Part shown: piece by piece, positions 23,226 through 34,401 of the stretch
How the letters are laid out: each line of letters begins with the position of its first letter
How positions within the stretch are numbered: the stretch's first letter is position 1
DNA from: Plenodomus lindquistii
Lineage: Eukaryota; Ascomycota; Dothideomycetes; Pleosporales; Leptosphaeriaceae
Length of the DNA: 64,000 nucleotides
Direction: 5' to 3'
Assembly: GCA_025504975.1 (NCBI GenBank)
Contig: JANUWI010000007.1
Coordinates: forward strand, 496,001 to 560,000
Made by a program: the position numbers and the translations under genes
Notes under the pieces: model-generated
What the model saw: only the letters and a program-made list of their open reading frames with translations
What the model was told of the DNA's origin: nothing
The model's database searches: none

Positions 23226-26026
23226 ATTTCAATTCTACGATGACGATGTAATGCAGAGCAGATGGCTGCGCTGGATTCGCAGCGAAGAAGACACGCTTGA
23301 TTTGCGCAGGACAAAGCTGATATGGTAGCTACGCTTACTGGGGAAAAGAGTCTGCGGGTTGAAACCGAAGAAATTCCCTCGACATCTTCCCGTGGATCTA
23401 CGAGTTCTAGCGACGAACGAGGAACCTTCGATCTGTCCAATGAATACCCTGTATACTTATACCGCCACCGATTACCAGATCGGATCAAGTTCTGCATTTA
23501 GAGCGATGATGCATTTGCGTTTCCCTTTTGCATAATCTGGAGCATCTCCCAGCTAGGATACACGTGGATGAAGAGCTGGCGCCACGAGGTGCATACGCGC
23601 ATATTTCTGTTTCCCAACGAAGTGGCGCATAATGGAAAGAGCTGGGTTTTTCTTTTGGGTGTGTTTCGGCATTTAATATCCCCCGAGGTTGACAGGCAGG
23701 CCCACTGCCTCACGCCGCGGATCACGAATCGGTCATGTATACAAAAAGCGGATTTGGGGTTTCTCACTTTTTCCCGTCTTGTTCCTTTGTCACCATCAGT
23801 TTCCTCAATCTCCGTTGCGATGGAAGGGGCATCTTGCCGAAATCATAACAGCATTGATTAGTCGACGGCCAGAAGATCATTGTCTTACGAGACGCGAATA
23901 CATAAACATTAAACATATCTTAAATCCACGTCCCAGCAAACCACGTCGCGACATTGTCAGACTTGTAGAGTCAGCAAATGTTCGACTCCGCGGACCATTG
24001 CCTTGTTACGGTTGCACTTGAAAGTAGTTTGATGATACTACTACCATGGCGTCCAGGCCGTTGCTGCTAATTAGACTACTGCAATCCGACAACCGAGTCA
24101 CACTCGCTAATGTCTCCCAGCGCGCCATCATTCAATGGCGTGTTCCCAGCTACCGTCAAGTGCCCGTAGCAGCGGAGCCATCTCCACGCGCTTGTTTTCT
24201 GATCGCCTGCGCATCTCGGTCATGCCGGTTCAGAGGAGACGATCTCTCTTGCAGCTCGCTTGTTTTACCAACTCGAGCAAACAACGAATCTTGCATGCTC
24301 TACAATGCCATCATGCCATGCGACGCGATGCCATGCAATCAGTCAGCCAAACCACACCCAGAGATCCCATCGTGCGTCAATACACACTGCAAGTAATCCG
24401 TGCATGTGAAGCTCACCGTTAATCCAAATTATGCCGTGTGGCTTTCAGCCGCCATCAGGACTCTGTACGTACGCCAATTGCGCTTTCCAGCCATAGAACC
24501 GGAGCCACTCTATACGGGACGCCTGAGGTTCTGCCAAGTCGTTCGTTGTTGCATATTCCTGTTTTTTTCTTGCCTAATGCTGAGATTACATACCATGTTG
24601 ATGTTGTTTTGTTTGTCGACAACAACAACGCATCGCGTCGGTGTTAAATGTCCGGATCCCTGTTCCCCGAGGTTGTTTGTTGCATACATCCATGCATCCA
24701 TGCATATATATGCGTGTAATTAAGTCATACTGGCTTAGCGACTCCACATGGCATGCATTGGTAATGGTAATGATGATGAAATTCCGAGTTCCCTCCCTTC
24801 CGGCTGAGAAGGGACCGCTATAGTTGCCGTTGTTGTTGAACGCGCCGGTTCTCCCATGTGGCGGACGACTGGTCTGAACTCCAAATGATGCGAAAAGCAT
24901 AGTGTACGGGATTGAGATCTGAGCAGCTCGATACCCATACACTACCTACTGTATGTCGAGTGGCAGCCCCCCTACGTGGTTGAAATTTGCTTGGGAAGCC
25001 TCGAGAGCTATGGTACTCTTACCGTACTGCCAAGCGACCCCAGAAGAAACAAACCTGGTGGCTTGCCGATACCAAGAATCTTGGTTTCTTTGCTTACTGG
25101 TAGCTTATAGCCCATGCATGCAGTTGAACACTGAACTTCCGCCTATCCATCCACCCAGTGGGCATGGTCGATTCATGTTCGCACAGGTTTGTGAGGTTAC
25201 GATTGTCAAGTGTGTCTTGGTCTTCGTCTCGTCCGAGTTATGTTACATGGGCATTTTATAACCTCTATAACTTCTATCTCCGCTTTGCGCATCGGGGACT
25301 TGGAAGATGGTGCTAGAAGAGGGCCCGCTATGGAGATGTATCGGATTGGAATAGACACCATGCTCTTCACGCGTGTTGCGGCGCTGAGGTTGTACTGCTG
25401 AGCATGGCCATCTGACTTGCGGTAACGTGGAACGCCATTTTCCGCACCCTATCTCGCCGTTCCTATCGAAGTCCTTGATGTTGTCTCTCTCGTTGTATGC
25501 AGGTGATTTCATCTATGCCGTTCGCGTAGAGAACTCGAGGAAGTGGTCGCTTGCAGATTCTTCATGAATAGTTATACAGGATTGGAGTTTTAGGATATCG
25601 TGAAATTACACAGCTATCAGAGAGAGAACTTAGTTGAGTAGTTATGGTAGTCGGCGATAATCGTTCAAGGGAGGCCAAGCGTAGTGCCGTCCGTCCCTGA
25701 AGAGACATATCAAGAACGACTGTGAAGGTAGATGTCAGTGAGCCAGGCACAAGGTCAAGTAAGACATCGACTACTTATGAGGCACTTGCTCTCATATACT
25801 GTTTAGAGTCTTCGAACCACACGTTAGTAGTGTCGAGGCTCACTACAAAACATCTGGTCTCAGACACATCCCGACCTCACATGATGGCGGCCACGATCTG
25901 ACATAAAAGTCCACCATTAGCAACTTGATTCTTCCATCCCAGCCTCTCAGTCCGGCATCTTGCTCCTCACTGACCCTATTTCTAACACCATCAACCCCCT
26001 TACATTCTACGCCATCCAACAAGGTA
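23226..26026. other. 2.8-kb gene-poor stretch
   Basis: No ORF here shows coding bias, a known motif or plausible splice structure. It starts with the 3' flank of the large gene. Short ATG- and CAT-rich low-complexity pieces occur near 24685-24715. I see no terminal repeats or transposase relics. Confidence 0.45.
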
Positions 26027-26365
26027 ATGACCAACGCCCGTCCAGATTGGCCACCCGTAGCCACCGAATTCAAAGGAAACAAATGGACACTCTGCATAAA
26101 GAACCAGTCCCTCAATCCTGGAACCTTCCAGAAAATCATCTCCACCCCCAATAAGCCGTGCGGGCAGGGTTCGACCACGGCAGGCATCACTGCGACGGAA
26201 CACGGCTGGTTCAAGGATATGACCATCTTTAAAGCGTTTGTAGAGAAGTACACGGCTGATCATCCTGAGTTGGCAGGTTCAGACTTTTTCTCGTGGAGAG
26301 ATGAGGTACTACGTGCGCTTGGGGTTTGTCATCCTGAGATGTGGAATGTGAATCTTGGAATTTAG
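26027..26365 (+). CDS. Hypothetical small protein, 112 residues
   Basis: An ATG-started frame of 112 residues with codon use like the surrounding genes, so it is probably a real gene, though I do not recognise it. It has no signal peptide or membrane segment. Trp and aromatic residues are frequent (EFKGNKWTLCIKNQ, TATEHGWFKDMTIFKAFVEK, FFSWRDEVLRALG). The frame is open upstream to 25925 without an ATG, and the sequence AAG-GTAATG just at the start could also be read as a splice donor, so the 5' end is uncertain. Confidence 0.5.
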   Translation: MTNARPDWPPVATEFKGNKWTLCIKNQSLNPGTFQKIISTPNKPCGQGSTTAGITATEHGWFKDMTIFKAFVEKYTADHPELAGSDFFSWRDEVLRALGVCHPEMWNVNLGI

Positions 26366-26629
26366 ATGTGATAATCGCGTTTACAATCTTTGGTCATTGG
26401 GAGATTGGCTCTGGATCGAGGCTGTCGTTATGGGTAATTTTATCTTACGGAAATCAAGATGAGGTGTAAATGGTAAAATGGCACTTGTCAATTCTTTGCT
26501 ATATCGTGGGGGCGAGGCTACATTCCACTCACTGAACGCAAGCTTAGAAGTTGTCTCTGGGTTCCGTGGGGGCGCAGTGACTACATCCTGCAGATCTAAC
26601 ATGTATTCCAGATAACAATCAAGTCCTAT

Positions 26630-27709
26630 CTAATTAACTATGATGCTAAAAGCATTGTACAAATCGTCGAACATTGCATCCTGCTGCTCGCATGGCTGCT
26701 CGCACAGCTGCCCACAGCAATCTACTATTGCTTGCTCGAGCTCGGCTGCCTTGACTGGATCAAAGATTCCACAACAATTCTTGAACGCTATGGCTTGCAT
26801 CCAAGCAGGATACCAGCCCGAATGATCAAAATCAATAAAGGTCACTTTCCAATCCTCCTTATCCGACCAATTATCGATCCGCTGGATCATAATGTTTTGC
26901 AGTGCGGGATCCATGTGCGTAAAGGTAGGTTGGTTGCCCTTCCAGCTCTGGAGTTCAGTCTGATACCTTGTCAGGAAATCAACATACTCGGGAATCAACT
27001 CATCCTGATTGCGGTTAAAAGGGTGCAAAGCCGCGCATACAGCCGCAGCAGTGACTGCAGCGTCGCAGAAATCTTTGTAGGTATCGTACGGACCACATGG
27101 CTTGGCCAGACTCGTATTGAACAGCGCCGCACCTGGGTACCAGCTCTGGTGGTTCACTCGTCCATAGTATCCTGGGGATGGGGTTGCGCGAAGAAGGCGC
27201 AGCTGCTCGCACAGCCTAGAGGTGGTGAGCTTTCGCGACTCGTCCGGAAGATTGCACCAGGACTCGGAATCGAATGTTGTGCCGTCGATGCGCTCTTGTA
27301 TGATGTAGTGCACCTGCATGGTTGTCTCCTCATAAATCTCCTCGCGGATATAGGCTGCATATACAGTAGGTACACGTGCTTGAGAGTTTGCTTTGAGATA
27401 GATGAGATCCTCTGCGCCTTGGACTACAGGGTATGCCCCCCATTTGACAGCGAACCCACGGATAAGACACACATTGTACTTGTGCGATGAATGACCAGAT
27501 ACTCGGCCGTCCAGCTTTGCCTGGTCAATCTACTCGAATGTGGGCAGTGTTGGGCAGCCTGGTGCCTTGTACGGGAGTGTCAACCTAGTCCAGTCAGCTG
27601 GGGCACACGGAGAACGATCGTAGAAAAAGTGGGAGTTCAGGATTTCGAGGGCCTCTTTCACCGTTTGCACCCCGAAGTTCTCGTGAAGGATGGCTGCCTT
27701 AGACGGCAT
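26630..27709 (-). pseudogene. Aminoglycoside-phosphotransferase-like kinase gene interrupted by one in-frame TAG
   Basis: From the ATG at 27709 the frame reads 59 codons, meets TAG at 27532-27530, then continues without further stops in the same frame to 26630 (360 codons). The part before the stop (PADWTRLTLPYKAPG, LPTFE) and after it (FAVKWGAYPVVQ) both fit fungal APH/choline-kinase-fold proteins. The catalytic loop FTHMDPALQNIMI and the metal-binding VTFIDFDHSGWYPAW are intact. The stop falls at the position expected between LPTFE and IDQAKL, where CAG to TAG would explain it. A 132-nt in-frame intron (donor GTGAAA, acceptor GAGTAG) could remove the stop but would also delete conserved residues. 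Alternatives are a sequencing error, readthrough, or a recent null allele. Confidence 0.75.
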
Positions 27710-28803
27710 TGTAATGTTGTCCTTTGTTAGTAGGCTCAGTTCGTGCGAGGACTGGACTTGTATGAGACTTGTGTCTGTGTACGTTTGGGTGTGTTTATGT
27801 AAGTTGGTGGATGGTTGTGCATCATCAAATGGAGAAAGGAGTGCATTTGTGCTCTGATATCTACCATTGTGTTGATCGTCCCAGTACCGCTACTTTGGAC
27901 AAATCCTTTGTTGTACATAGTCCCTTGTGTTGGTATTCTATATATACCCTGAATCTGTCACAAGGACCCTTGCATTGTGAGTGTAGGCATTGTGAAGATT
28001 TACGCCAAGTCTATTAGTTGCCATTGCAGGTGGAGAGAACGTCCTAGACGATAGCAGCTTGAAAATCGCAGAATGGGATACTTGACTTCATACCGTTCCC
28101 TTCCAACTTTTGCGATGCTCTGTCCCTCGTGGCCGGGCTTTCCTCGAAGCATTCAGCATATAGTATGCATAGCCTGAAATTTTTGCAAGATTAAATGGCA
28201 TATCGTCAACCAGCTTTCGGTGTACCATAGTCGTCTATATACTGATTTTCAGGGTGAGACCACACGAGATTCAGCGTGGTGACAATATCCAAAGTATTAT
28301 TCGAAACAGGTCGACGCCTGCGGCCGGATTGCCCGTTCCCGAAGAGAAATGCTTCGTGAAAGGTAAACCAGTGCATGATGGCTGTGGTTCAATTGGTGTG
28401 GCGCGCGCAGTCTTGGCAGAGGCTCGATGTTGGAACTCTGTCACAGCTAAGGAGCTAAAAGGCTGAGGTGTGCACTCGGCAGTCACTAAACACTGAGAAC
28501 CTGCGTGACCGCGTCGCCGAGGGAGGAGGCAGCCGCCACTCCAAAGAGGGGTATCTTTAATGTGCATCTCCCTCCTTGCCGTCCTGTCCGTGAAGGGAAA
28601 ACACCTGTTGCATATACGAAGGAGTAATTTCGCGACCTCAAAAATTACATACCTCGGCTTCCCGTGCACACACCGGTCCGCTTTGTTTGTTTATCTCCTG
28701 CACCCTGGGCCGTGTCTGGAACAACTTTCCCTACGCGACCACACGTCGCCGGATCGCCGACTCAGATCTTATCGGCGGCTGTCTCGTGTCGCTATCAGTC
28801 GAC
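27710..28803. other. 1.1-kb intergenic region
   Basis: It lies between the starts of two divergent genes and holds both promoters. Only short random ORFs are present. Confidence 0.5.
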
Positions 28804-30421
28804 ATGGCGCTGTGCCTAAGGCACTTGTTGGTTCTGGGACTTTCCGCTGTGCTGACCGCCAAAGCGCAGAGTACTACTGCCAGTTCTTCTCCCTCGCCAA
28901 GCGCGTGCCAGAGCTCCATTGCGCCACAACATGCTGCTCCTTCGGTTTTGCCAGGATTCCGCGTTGAGGTCGTGGCGAATGGATTGAGGGATCCACGCAG
29001 CATCATGTTCGATGCGGAAGGAGGGCTGTTGGTAGTGGAACAGGCGCATGGCGTTAGTCGATTGAGGCTTACTGGGGACGGGCCGTGTGTGAGAGTCGAT
29101 GGAGACGTACAGCGTGTTATTGAGGATGAATCTGTGAGTGTTTGTCCTGCAGCAGATTCGTCGTCTGAAATGCCGTAGCTGGACACAGATCTGACGATCA
29201 CAGCTAAATCATGGCATTGCGCTCTCTGAGGATGGGCGCACACTCTACGCTTCTTCGCACAGCAATGTGTGGGCCTGGGACTACGATGCTTCTCAAGGTC
29301 GCAACACGTCCAATCCTCGGAGCATCGTGCAAGGCATGGGCGACGATGAAGGTCACACTACTCGGACTTTACTTCTATCTCAGAAGGTTCCCGATCTACT
29401 GCTCGTCAGTCGTGGTAGTGTTGGCAACATTGACCTTCAAACCTTGGACGTGACCACTGGAGTGTCAACGATCAAAGCATTCAATGTGACGAATACCACC
29501 AGTGCAGGGCACGATCACGCCTCTTCTGGCTTGCTCCTTGGCTGGGGTTTGAGGAACTCCGTAGGAGTCGCTGAAGAGCCTGTCTCCGGCGGCATCTACT
29601 CTGTGGAGAACAGCGTTGACAACATTCAAAGAAGTGGCAGGACGATTAACGAGAACAACCCGGGAGAAGAACTGAACTTTCATGGCTACCTCAACGGCAC
29701 TGAGAGCCCAATGCAAGGTGGAAACTACGGCTACCCTTCATGTTTCGCTGCGTGGAACACATCCGAAATCCCAGACTTTGAAGGAGGCACGGTCGGCTCT
29801 CAGTTCGCTATCGGCGATCAAAATGCGACAGTCAACGACACCTTCTGTCAAGAAGGCCATGTAGCTCCGCGTATCACCTTCGATGCCCACATGGCTCCCC
29901 TGGATATCAAGTTCAACCCCAACGGTACCGCTGCTTGGGTTACTATGCATGGGTCCTGGTAAGTTAGAACCTGTTCAGTCTGTTTCCAACATCGCTAATG
30001 GCCTCGCAGGAATCGCGAGGAACCTATCGGCTACAAGTTGTCCTTTGTGCAATTCAATGGTGCGGGCGCCCCAACCGCTCTCGCAAACAGCCAGACCGCA
30101 GCAGTGGATATCGTGTCGAACACCGACCTATCACAATGCCCTGGCGCTTGTTTTCGCCCAGTTGGTATCGCATGGGATACTCAAGGCCGCTTATACTTCA
30201 GCTCCGACTCTACTGGCGAAATCTACGTTCTCACTCGCAATGACGGGTCAGGTGTGGCTGATGTCAGTCGAGCCGTCAACAGTGATGGCAGCCCACCTAC
30301 GCCTTCGTCGGCGCCAGCACCTACATCGACAGCTGCCGGTATTCGGTCATTCAAGGTAGACAGTGGTGGTTATTGGGTTGCTGGTGTGGCGGCAGTCGGT
30401 GCGATGGTGAACTACGAGTGA
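28804..30421 (+). CDS. Secreted PQQ-dependent sorbosone-dehydrogenase-like quinoprotein (AA12-type)
   Basis: Exons 28804-29133, 29204-29958 and 30010-30421 encode 498 residues. Introns 29134-29203 (GTGAGT) and 29959-30009 (GTAAGT) restore ...IEDES-LNHGIALSEDGR and HGSW-NREEPIGYKL. A clear signal peptide (LRHLLVLGLSAVLTAKAQS) is followed by a six-bladed propeller fold of the soluble quinoprotein type: GFRVEVVANGLRDPRSIMFD, LNHGIALS, WGLRNSVGVA, GGNYGYPSCFAAWN and RPVGIAWDTQGRLYFSSDS are typical. Family members oxidise sugars or sugar derivatives at the cell surface with a bound quinone cofactor. Here there is no cytochrome or carbohydrate-binding domain; the tail is Ser/Pro/Thr-rich with a short hydrophobic end, perhaps wall- or membrane-associated. 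Confidence 0.88.
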
Positions 30422-30831
30422 TGTAGACTTGCAGAGGCGTCATTTGGACGTCTCCTTTATACCCATTCTTTTGCCCTGTCATATGCTAGCTCGTCACTTC
30501 TTGTAGATCTATGTAAATGAAACTATATGAAGATAATGTCCAGAGCGCGCCGTCCAAGACCAACATTTGATGCCAACATCGTGTGACTAGTCATGTCAAG
30601 TTGAAGCAGCCGAAAATGGCAGATTGAGCGCAACAGCCGGGCGTTTTCTTGTGTAGAGCTGAGTTGCGCGGGCCGACCTTCTGCAGCACTGAAGTTGGAA
30701 AGTGATGCCTGGTACACCTACCTGAAGCAGGGATTATGTAATGCAGCATGGTCGGTCCCTCACTCCACACATTCGCCGATGCACTTCTGAGCTCCACGGT
30801 CTCGTCATCACCTCTCATACCAACATACACA
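30422..30831. other. Short intergenic region
   Basis: 410 bases holding the 3' flank of the quinoprotein gene and the promoter of the stomatin-like gene. Nothing else is seen. Confidence 0.5.
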
Positions 30832-32153
30832 ATGGCGTCGCGCAATCGTTTGGCGGCCTCCACGGCCTCCAATATACTACGGAGCTCACGACCGCTGGCC
30901 AGGCCACGGTTATCGCCTCTCGCTGCTGCTGTGAGCGTGACTTCCACCCGCAGTTTCACCCAGAGCCCGGCCGCCACCAGCCCAGCCAGTGTCTTCTCCT
31001 CGCTCGGCCAAGTCAACCAACAAACTGGACCACCCTCGTATTTCTCCTCACACAAGCGCATGCCCACAAATACCATTGTGCGGTTCGTACCACAACAGAC
31101 CGCATGGATCGTTGAGCGTATGGGAAAGTTCAACCGGATACTGGAGCCTGGTCTTGCCGTATTGATACCATTCATTGATCGCATAGCCTATGTCAAGAGC
31201 CTGAAGGAAAATGCCATTGAGATTCCCAGTCAAAGCGCCATCACCGCGGACAATGTCACACTCGAACTTGACGGTGTACTGTATACGCGGGTTTTTGACG
31301 CGTACAAGGCAAGGTAAGCTGCATTCTTCTGCGCGTAGCCTCGTATTGGAAACAAATGCTCATTTGTGGTAGCTACGGTGTTGAAGACGCAGAGTACGCC
31401 ATCTCCCAATTGGCCCAGACGACGATGCGATCCGAGATCGGCCAGCTCTCCCTTGATCACGTCCTCAAGGAGCGCGCCAACCTGAACACCAACATCACTG
31501 CTGCCATCAATCAGGCTGCCCAAGATTGGGGAGTCACCTGTCTGCGTTACGAGATCCGCGACATCCATGCACCCGAACCCGTCGTTGAAGCCATGCACCG
31601 CCAAGTCACTGCTGAACGCTCCAAGCGCGCCGAAATCCTAGAGTCCGAAGGGCAAAGACAGTCCGCTATCAACATTGCAGAAGGAAGGAAACAGTCAGTC
31701 ATCCTCGCATCTGAGGCATTGAGGTCTGAACAGATCAATTTGGCAAGTGGAGAGGCAGAAGCTATCCTCGTCAAGGCTACAGCTACTGCCAATGGTATCG
31801 ACCAAGTCGCACGGGCGATTGCTCAAGGCAAAGGCGCAGCACAGAGCGCTATCTCGCTTTCAGTTGCCGAGAAGTACGTTGATGCTTTCGGTAACCTTGC
31901 AAAGGAGGGTACCAGCATTGTCGTACCGGGCAACGTAGGAGACATCAGCGGTATGATTGCAAGTGCGATGGCCGTGTATGGCAATGTGAGCGCCTCGCAG
32001 GCGAAAGCCCAGGCATCAAAGCTCGTGCAAGGTGAAGGCGAGGAATCGCACTCAAGCAAGCAAATCGAGGGGCAGGAAGACAACAAGAGTGGCACCAGTC
32101 AGGTCCAACAAGAGATCACAGAAGTCATGGACTCACGGCTCAAGAGGACATAG
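30832..32153 (+). CDS. Mitochondrial stomatin-like protein 2 (SPFH/prohibitin family)
   Basis: Exons 30832-31313 and 31373-32153 encode 420 residues; the intron starts GTAAGC and ends GGTAG. The N-terminal 60 residues are rich in Arg, Ser and Ala with no acidic residues, a typical matrix-targeting sequence. The SPFH domain begins at FVPQQTAWIVERMGKF and contains DGVLYTRVFDAYKASYGVED and the RSEIGQLSLD segment. A long Ala/Glu/Gln-rich coiled coil (EAEAILVKATATANGI) follows. Homologues form ring scaffolds in the inner mitochondrial membrane that organise cardiolipin domains and proteases. It converges with the kynurenine formamidase gene, leaving 283 bp. Confidence 0.93.
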
Positions 32154-32436
32154 ACCACCTGGACGAGGATACACCGACAGAAATCAGATCACGACGCGAA
32201 TGTATATTACAAGAAGCTGTATAAATAGCACGGGTCAGCGAGCGAAGCATTGGAATACTTGGTTAGGGATACCCAAAGCCTGGGTAGTCACGGAGTCTTC
32301 GCTAGCACCATCGCTTCCCATATGCTCATAGGGAATAAGACACTCAGACCAGGTTGAATCTTGGCATTTGACTGGGTCCTTTCACACCCAGCCTCAGCAA
32401 TCCCTTCTTCAAATCTAGGCAAGCCCCTGCTGAACT

Positions 32437-33381
32437 CTAACTCAACCTCTGCACTACTTCCGCAATCAACAAAGCAATCTGCTGGCCATCCTTCCATATA
32501 TAATCATGACTCCCCTTCATATCCCTCACGTTCAACACCCTCCGCCCCTCTGCTCGCACCTCGTCCTCCTCGTCCCCTTCCTCCATGACTATCGACCAGC
32601 CCTCCCGGTCAAGCGCAACACACATGACGTCCCTCTGCGCCCTCTCCACCAACTCATCCTCGTAGCTATGACCAATCACCAGCAGCCTCCCCTCAGGCCA
32701 CTGCTCCTTGCTAAACTTCCCCGCCACCGGCGACAGCGCCTGATACACGCTTGTATCCTCTCCGAAGGCGCCCTTCAACATAGTCTCGTAGATTTTGGCA
32801 ATATGATTGGGGTAAGCGGGAGCGGCATGGTTGCGCAGGAACAAGGGGAAATTGTATATCCCCTCGAGTAAGAGCAGGGCTTCTGGACCAATGATGCTGT
32901 GTGAAGACTCCTCGAGACCAATGCCAGCGACGAGCTGGAGCAGCAGTGTTGCGCCGCACGAGTGCCCGATGCCTATCCATCTTGTCACACCGTGTTTTCG
33001 CTGCAGGTACTGTATTCCCTGTGCGACATCGCGTATGTGCTGGGGGTGTTTTGCATTGCGCTCTTCATCGTTGGGATCGCTGGGGTGCGTTGGGTGGGTG
33101 GGGTACGGCGAGAGACGGTAGTTTAGACTTGCTATTCCGCCGATTTGGGAGATTGTCTTGGAGTGCGTGGATAGGATGTGTTGGATTGTTGGCTTAACGC
33201 AGGTCGTGGAGTCTTGTGAGGGGTCGCGCCATGCGCCGCCGTGGATGTAGATTATCCATGGTAGAGAGGAGGTGGGCTGTTCATTGGGCGGTGGAAGCCA
33301 GATGTCGAGGGTGCGGAGGCGGCTTGGAGGGTCGCTGTACGGGACCGTGGGGAGGTGTTGAAGGGGTGGGGTGGCAGTCAT
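32437..33381 (-). CDS. Kynurenine formamidase (N-formylkynurenine hydrolase), alpha/beta hydrolase
   Basis: A single exon of 314 residues. The oxyanion motif IYIHGGAWRDP, nucleophile GHSCGAT, acid residue in VIGHSYEDELV and the final His in KGSHDYIW form a complete triad in the order expected for the fungal Bna7 type. It hydrolyses N-formyl-L-kynurenine in tryptophan degradation and NAD biosynthesis. There is no signal peptide, so the protein is probably cytosolic. Confidence 0.9.
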   Translation of the reverse strand: MTATPPLQHLPTVPYSDPPSRLRTLDIWLPPPNEQPTSSLPWIIYIHGGAWRDPSQDSTTCVKPTIQHILSTHSKTISQIGGIASLNYRLSPYPTHPTHPSDPNDEERNAKHPQHIRDVAQGIQYLQRKHGVTRWIGIGHSCGATLLLQLVAGIGLEESSHSIIGPEALLLLEGIYNFPLFLRNHAAPAYPNHIAKIYETMLKGAFGEDTSVYQALSPVAGKFSKEQWPEGRLLVIGHSYEDELVERAQRDVMCVALDREGWSIVMEEGDEEDEVRAEGRRVLNVRDMKGSHDYIWKDGQQIALLIAEVVQRLS

Positions 33382-33846
33382 GTTTGGGTGGGGTGAATTG
33401 CGGAGGGCAAGGTTTGGCGGGGGTGTTGGAAACTTGTTTCGAGGCTAACCTTTGCAACAGCACTCCACTTCACGACAATCAAGGCTACGACGTCTGAGGA
33501 TACTAATGTTGTTTCAATTGTTTGATCCGTACTTCTACATATCGAACCAGCTCATCACGGAGCTATGACTACGGATTATTCTTCGACCACAATTTCCATT
33601 CCTCGTTCAACAGACACAAGCCTGTGCTGGGGACGCCAGATGCAATGCGATGCAATTGCAAAACCCAAGGTATATCATCTCAAGGAACACCAATGGTAAC
33701 CACCAATCATTAAAAACTTCCACAAAAACTCACGACCACATGGCCCCGCGACACGAGTGCACAAGGTCACACGTGTGACAGTGCCATGTTCCCCAGGAGT
33801 GTAATTATACGACAGAGAAAGGGAACTCGCTACCCTCGCCAGCCGC
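33382..33846. other. Intergenic region
   Basis: Upstream of the kynurenine formamidase gene and downstream of the small surface-protein gene. Nothing further is seen. Confidence 0.5.
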
Positions 33847-34401
33847 TTACAAGAAAGCAGCCATGAAGGCACCGAAGCCGAGGATGCCACCAGCAGCGGC
33901 GTTGAAGTTCTGAGCAGCAGCACCAGTGGCTGAGGAAGAGGCGCCTGAGCCGGTCTGGGAGCCGGAGCGCGAGGCACCGCTAGCAGTGGCACCGCTGCCA
34001 GTAGCCGAGGCACCTGAGCCTGAGGCGGTGGTGGCAGGAGCAACGACGAGGGTGGTGCTGTTGTTGGCGCTGACGGTAACGGTGCGGGTCTCGTTGAAAG
34101 CAGAGCCAGTTCCAGCAAGAGTGAGGGTGTGAAGACCGGTGCCAACAGCGGGGATGTTGTCGGGCAGGGGCTGCTCAGTAACGACAGCGGGCTGCTCAGT
34201 CACGACACCTGGCTGAGTAGGAATAGCAGTGTCGGCAGCAGGCTGCGTAGGGATAGCAGTATCGGCAGCGGGACCGCCAGTAACGACGCCCAAAGAGTTG
34301 GTCTGGGTGAGGTATTGGGTCTGGGGGGCAGGGTCGACCGAGGACGACTGGGCCGACGCGACGGCGAAAGCAACAGCAGAGACGAAGATGGAGGAGCGCA
34401 T
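33847..34401 (-). CDS. Small secreted Ser/Thr/Ala-rich protein, probably GPI-anchored
   Basis: A single exon of 184 residues. The signal peptide (MRSSIFVSAVAFAVASAQ) is followed by a Gln/Thr/Pro region with two tandem copies of AADTAIPTQP and two of VVTEQP. Next come a segment with Asn-glycosylation sequons (NET, NNST) and a Gly/Ser/Ala/Thr-rich stretch. The end is a hydrophobic tail (GGILGFGAFMAAFL) typical of a GPI signal. Such proteins are anchored in the wall or plasma membrane; no enzymatic domain is present. A TATA-like AATAAAAGG lies about 175 bp upstream (34574-34582, minus strand). Confidence 0.85.
   Translation of the reverse strand: MRSSIFVSAVAFAVASAQSSSVDPAPQTQYLTQTNSLGVVTGGPAADTAIPTQPAADTAIPTQPGVVTEQPAVVTEQPLPDNIPAVGTGLHTLTLAGTGSAFNETRTVTVSANNSTTLVVAPATTASGSGASATGSGATASGASRSGSQTGSGASSSATGAAAQNFNAAAGGILGFGAFMAAFL

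Noticed and set aside
25562..25750. 62-residue minus-strand ORF in the gene-poor stretch
   Set aside because: Short, no splice partner and no recognisable motif.
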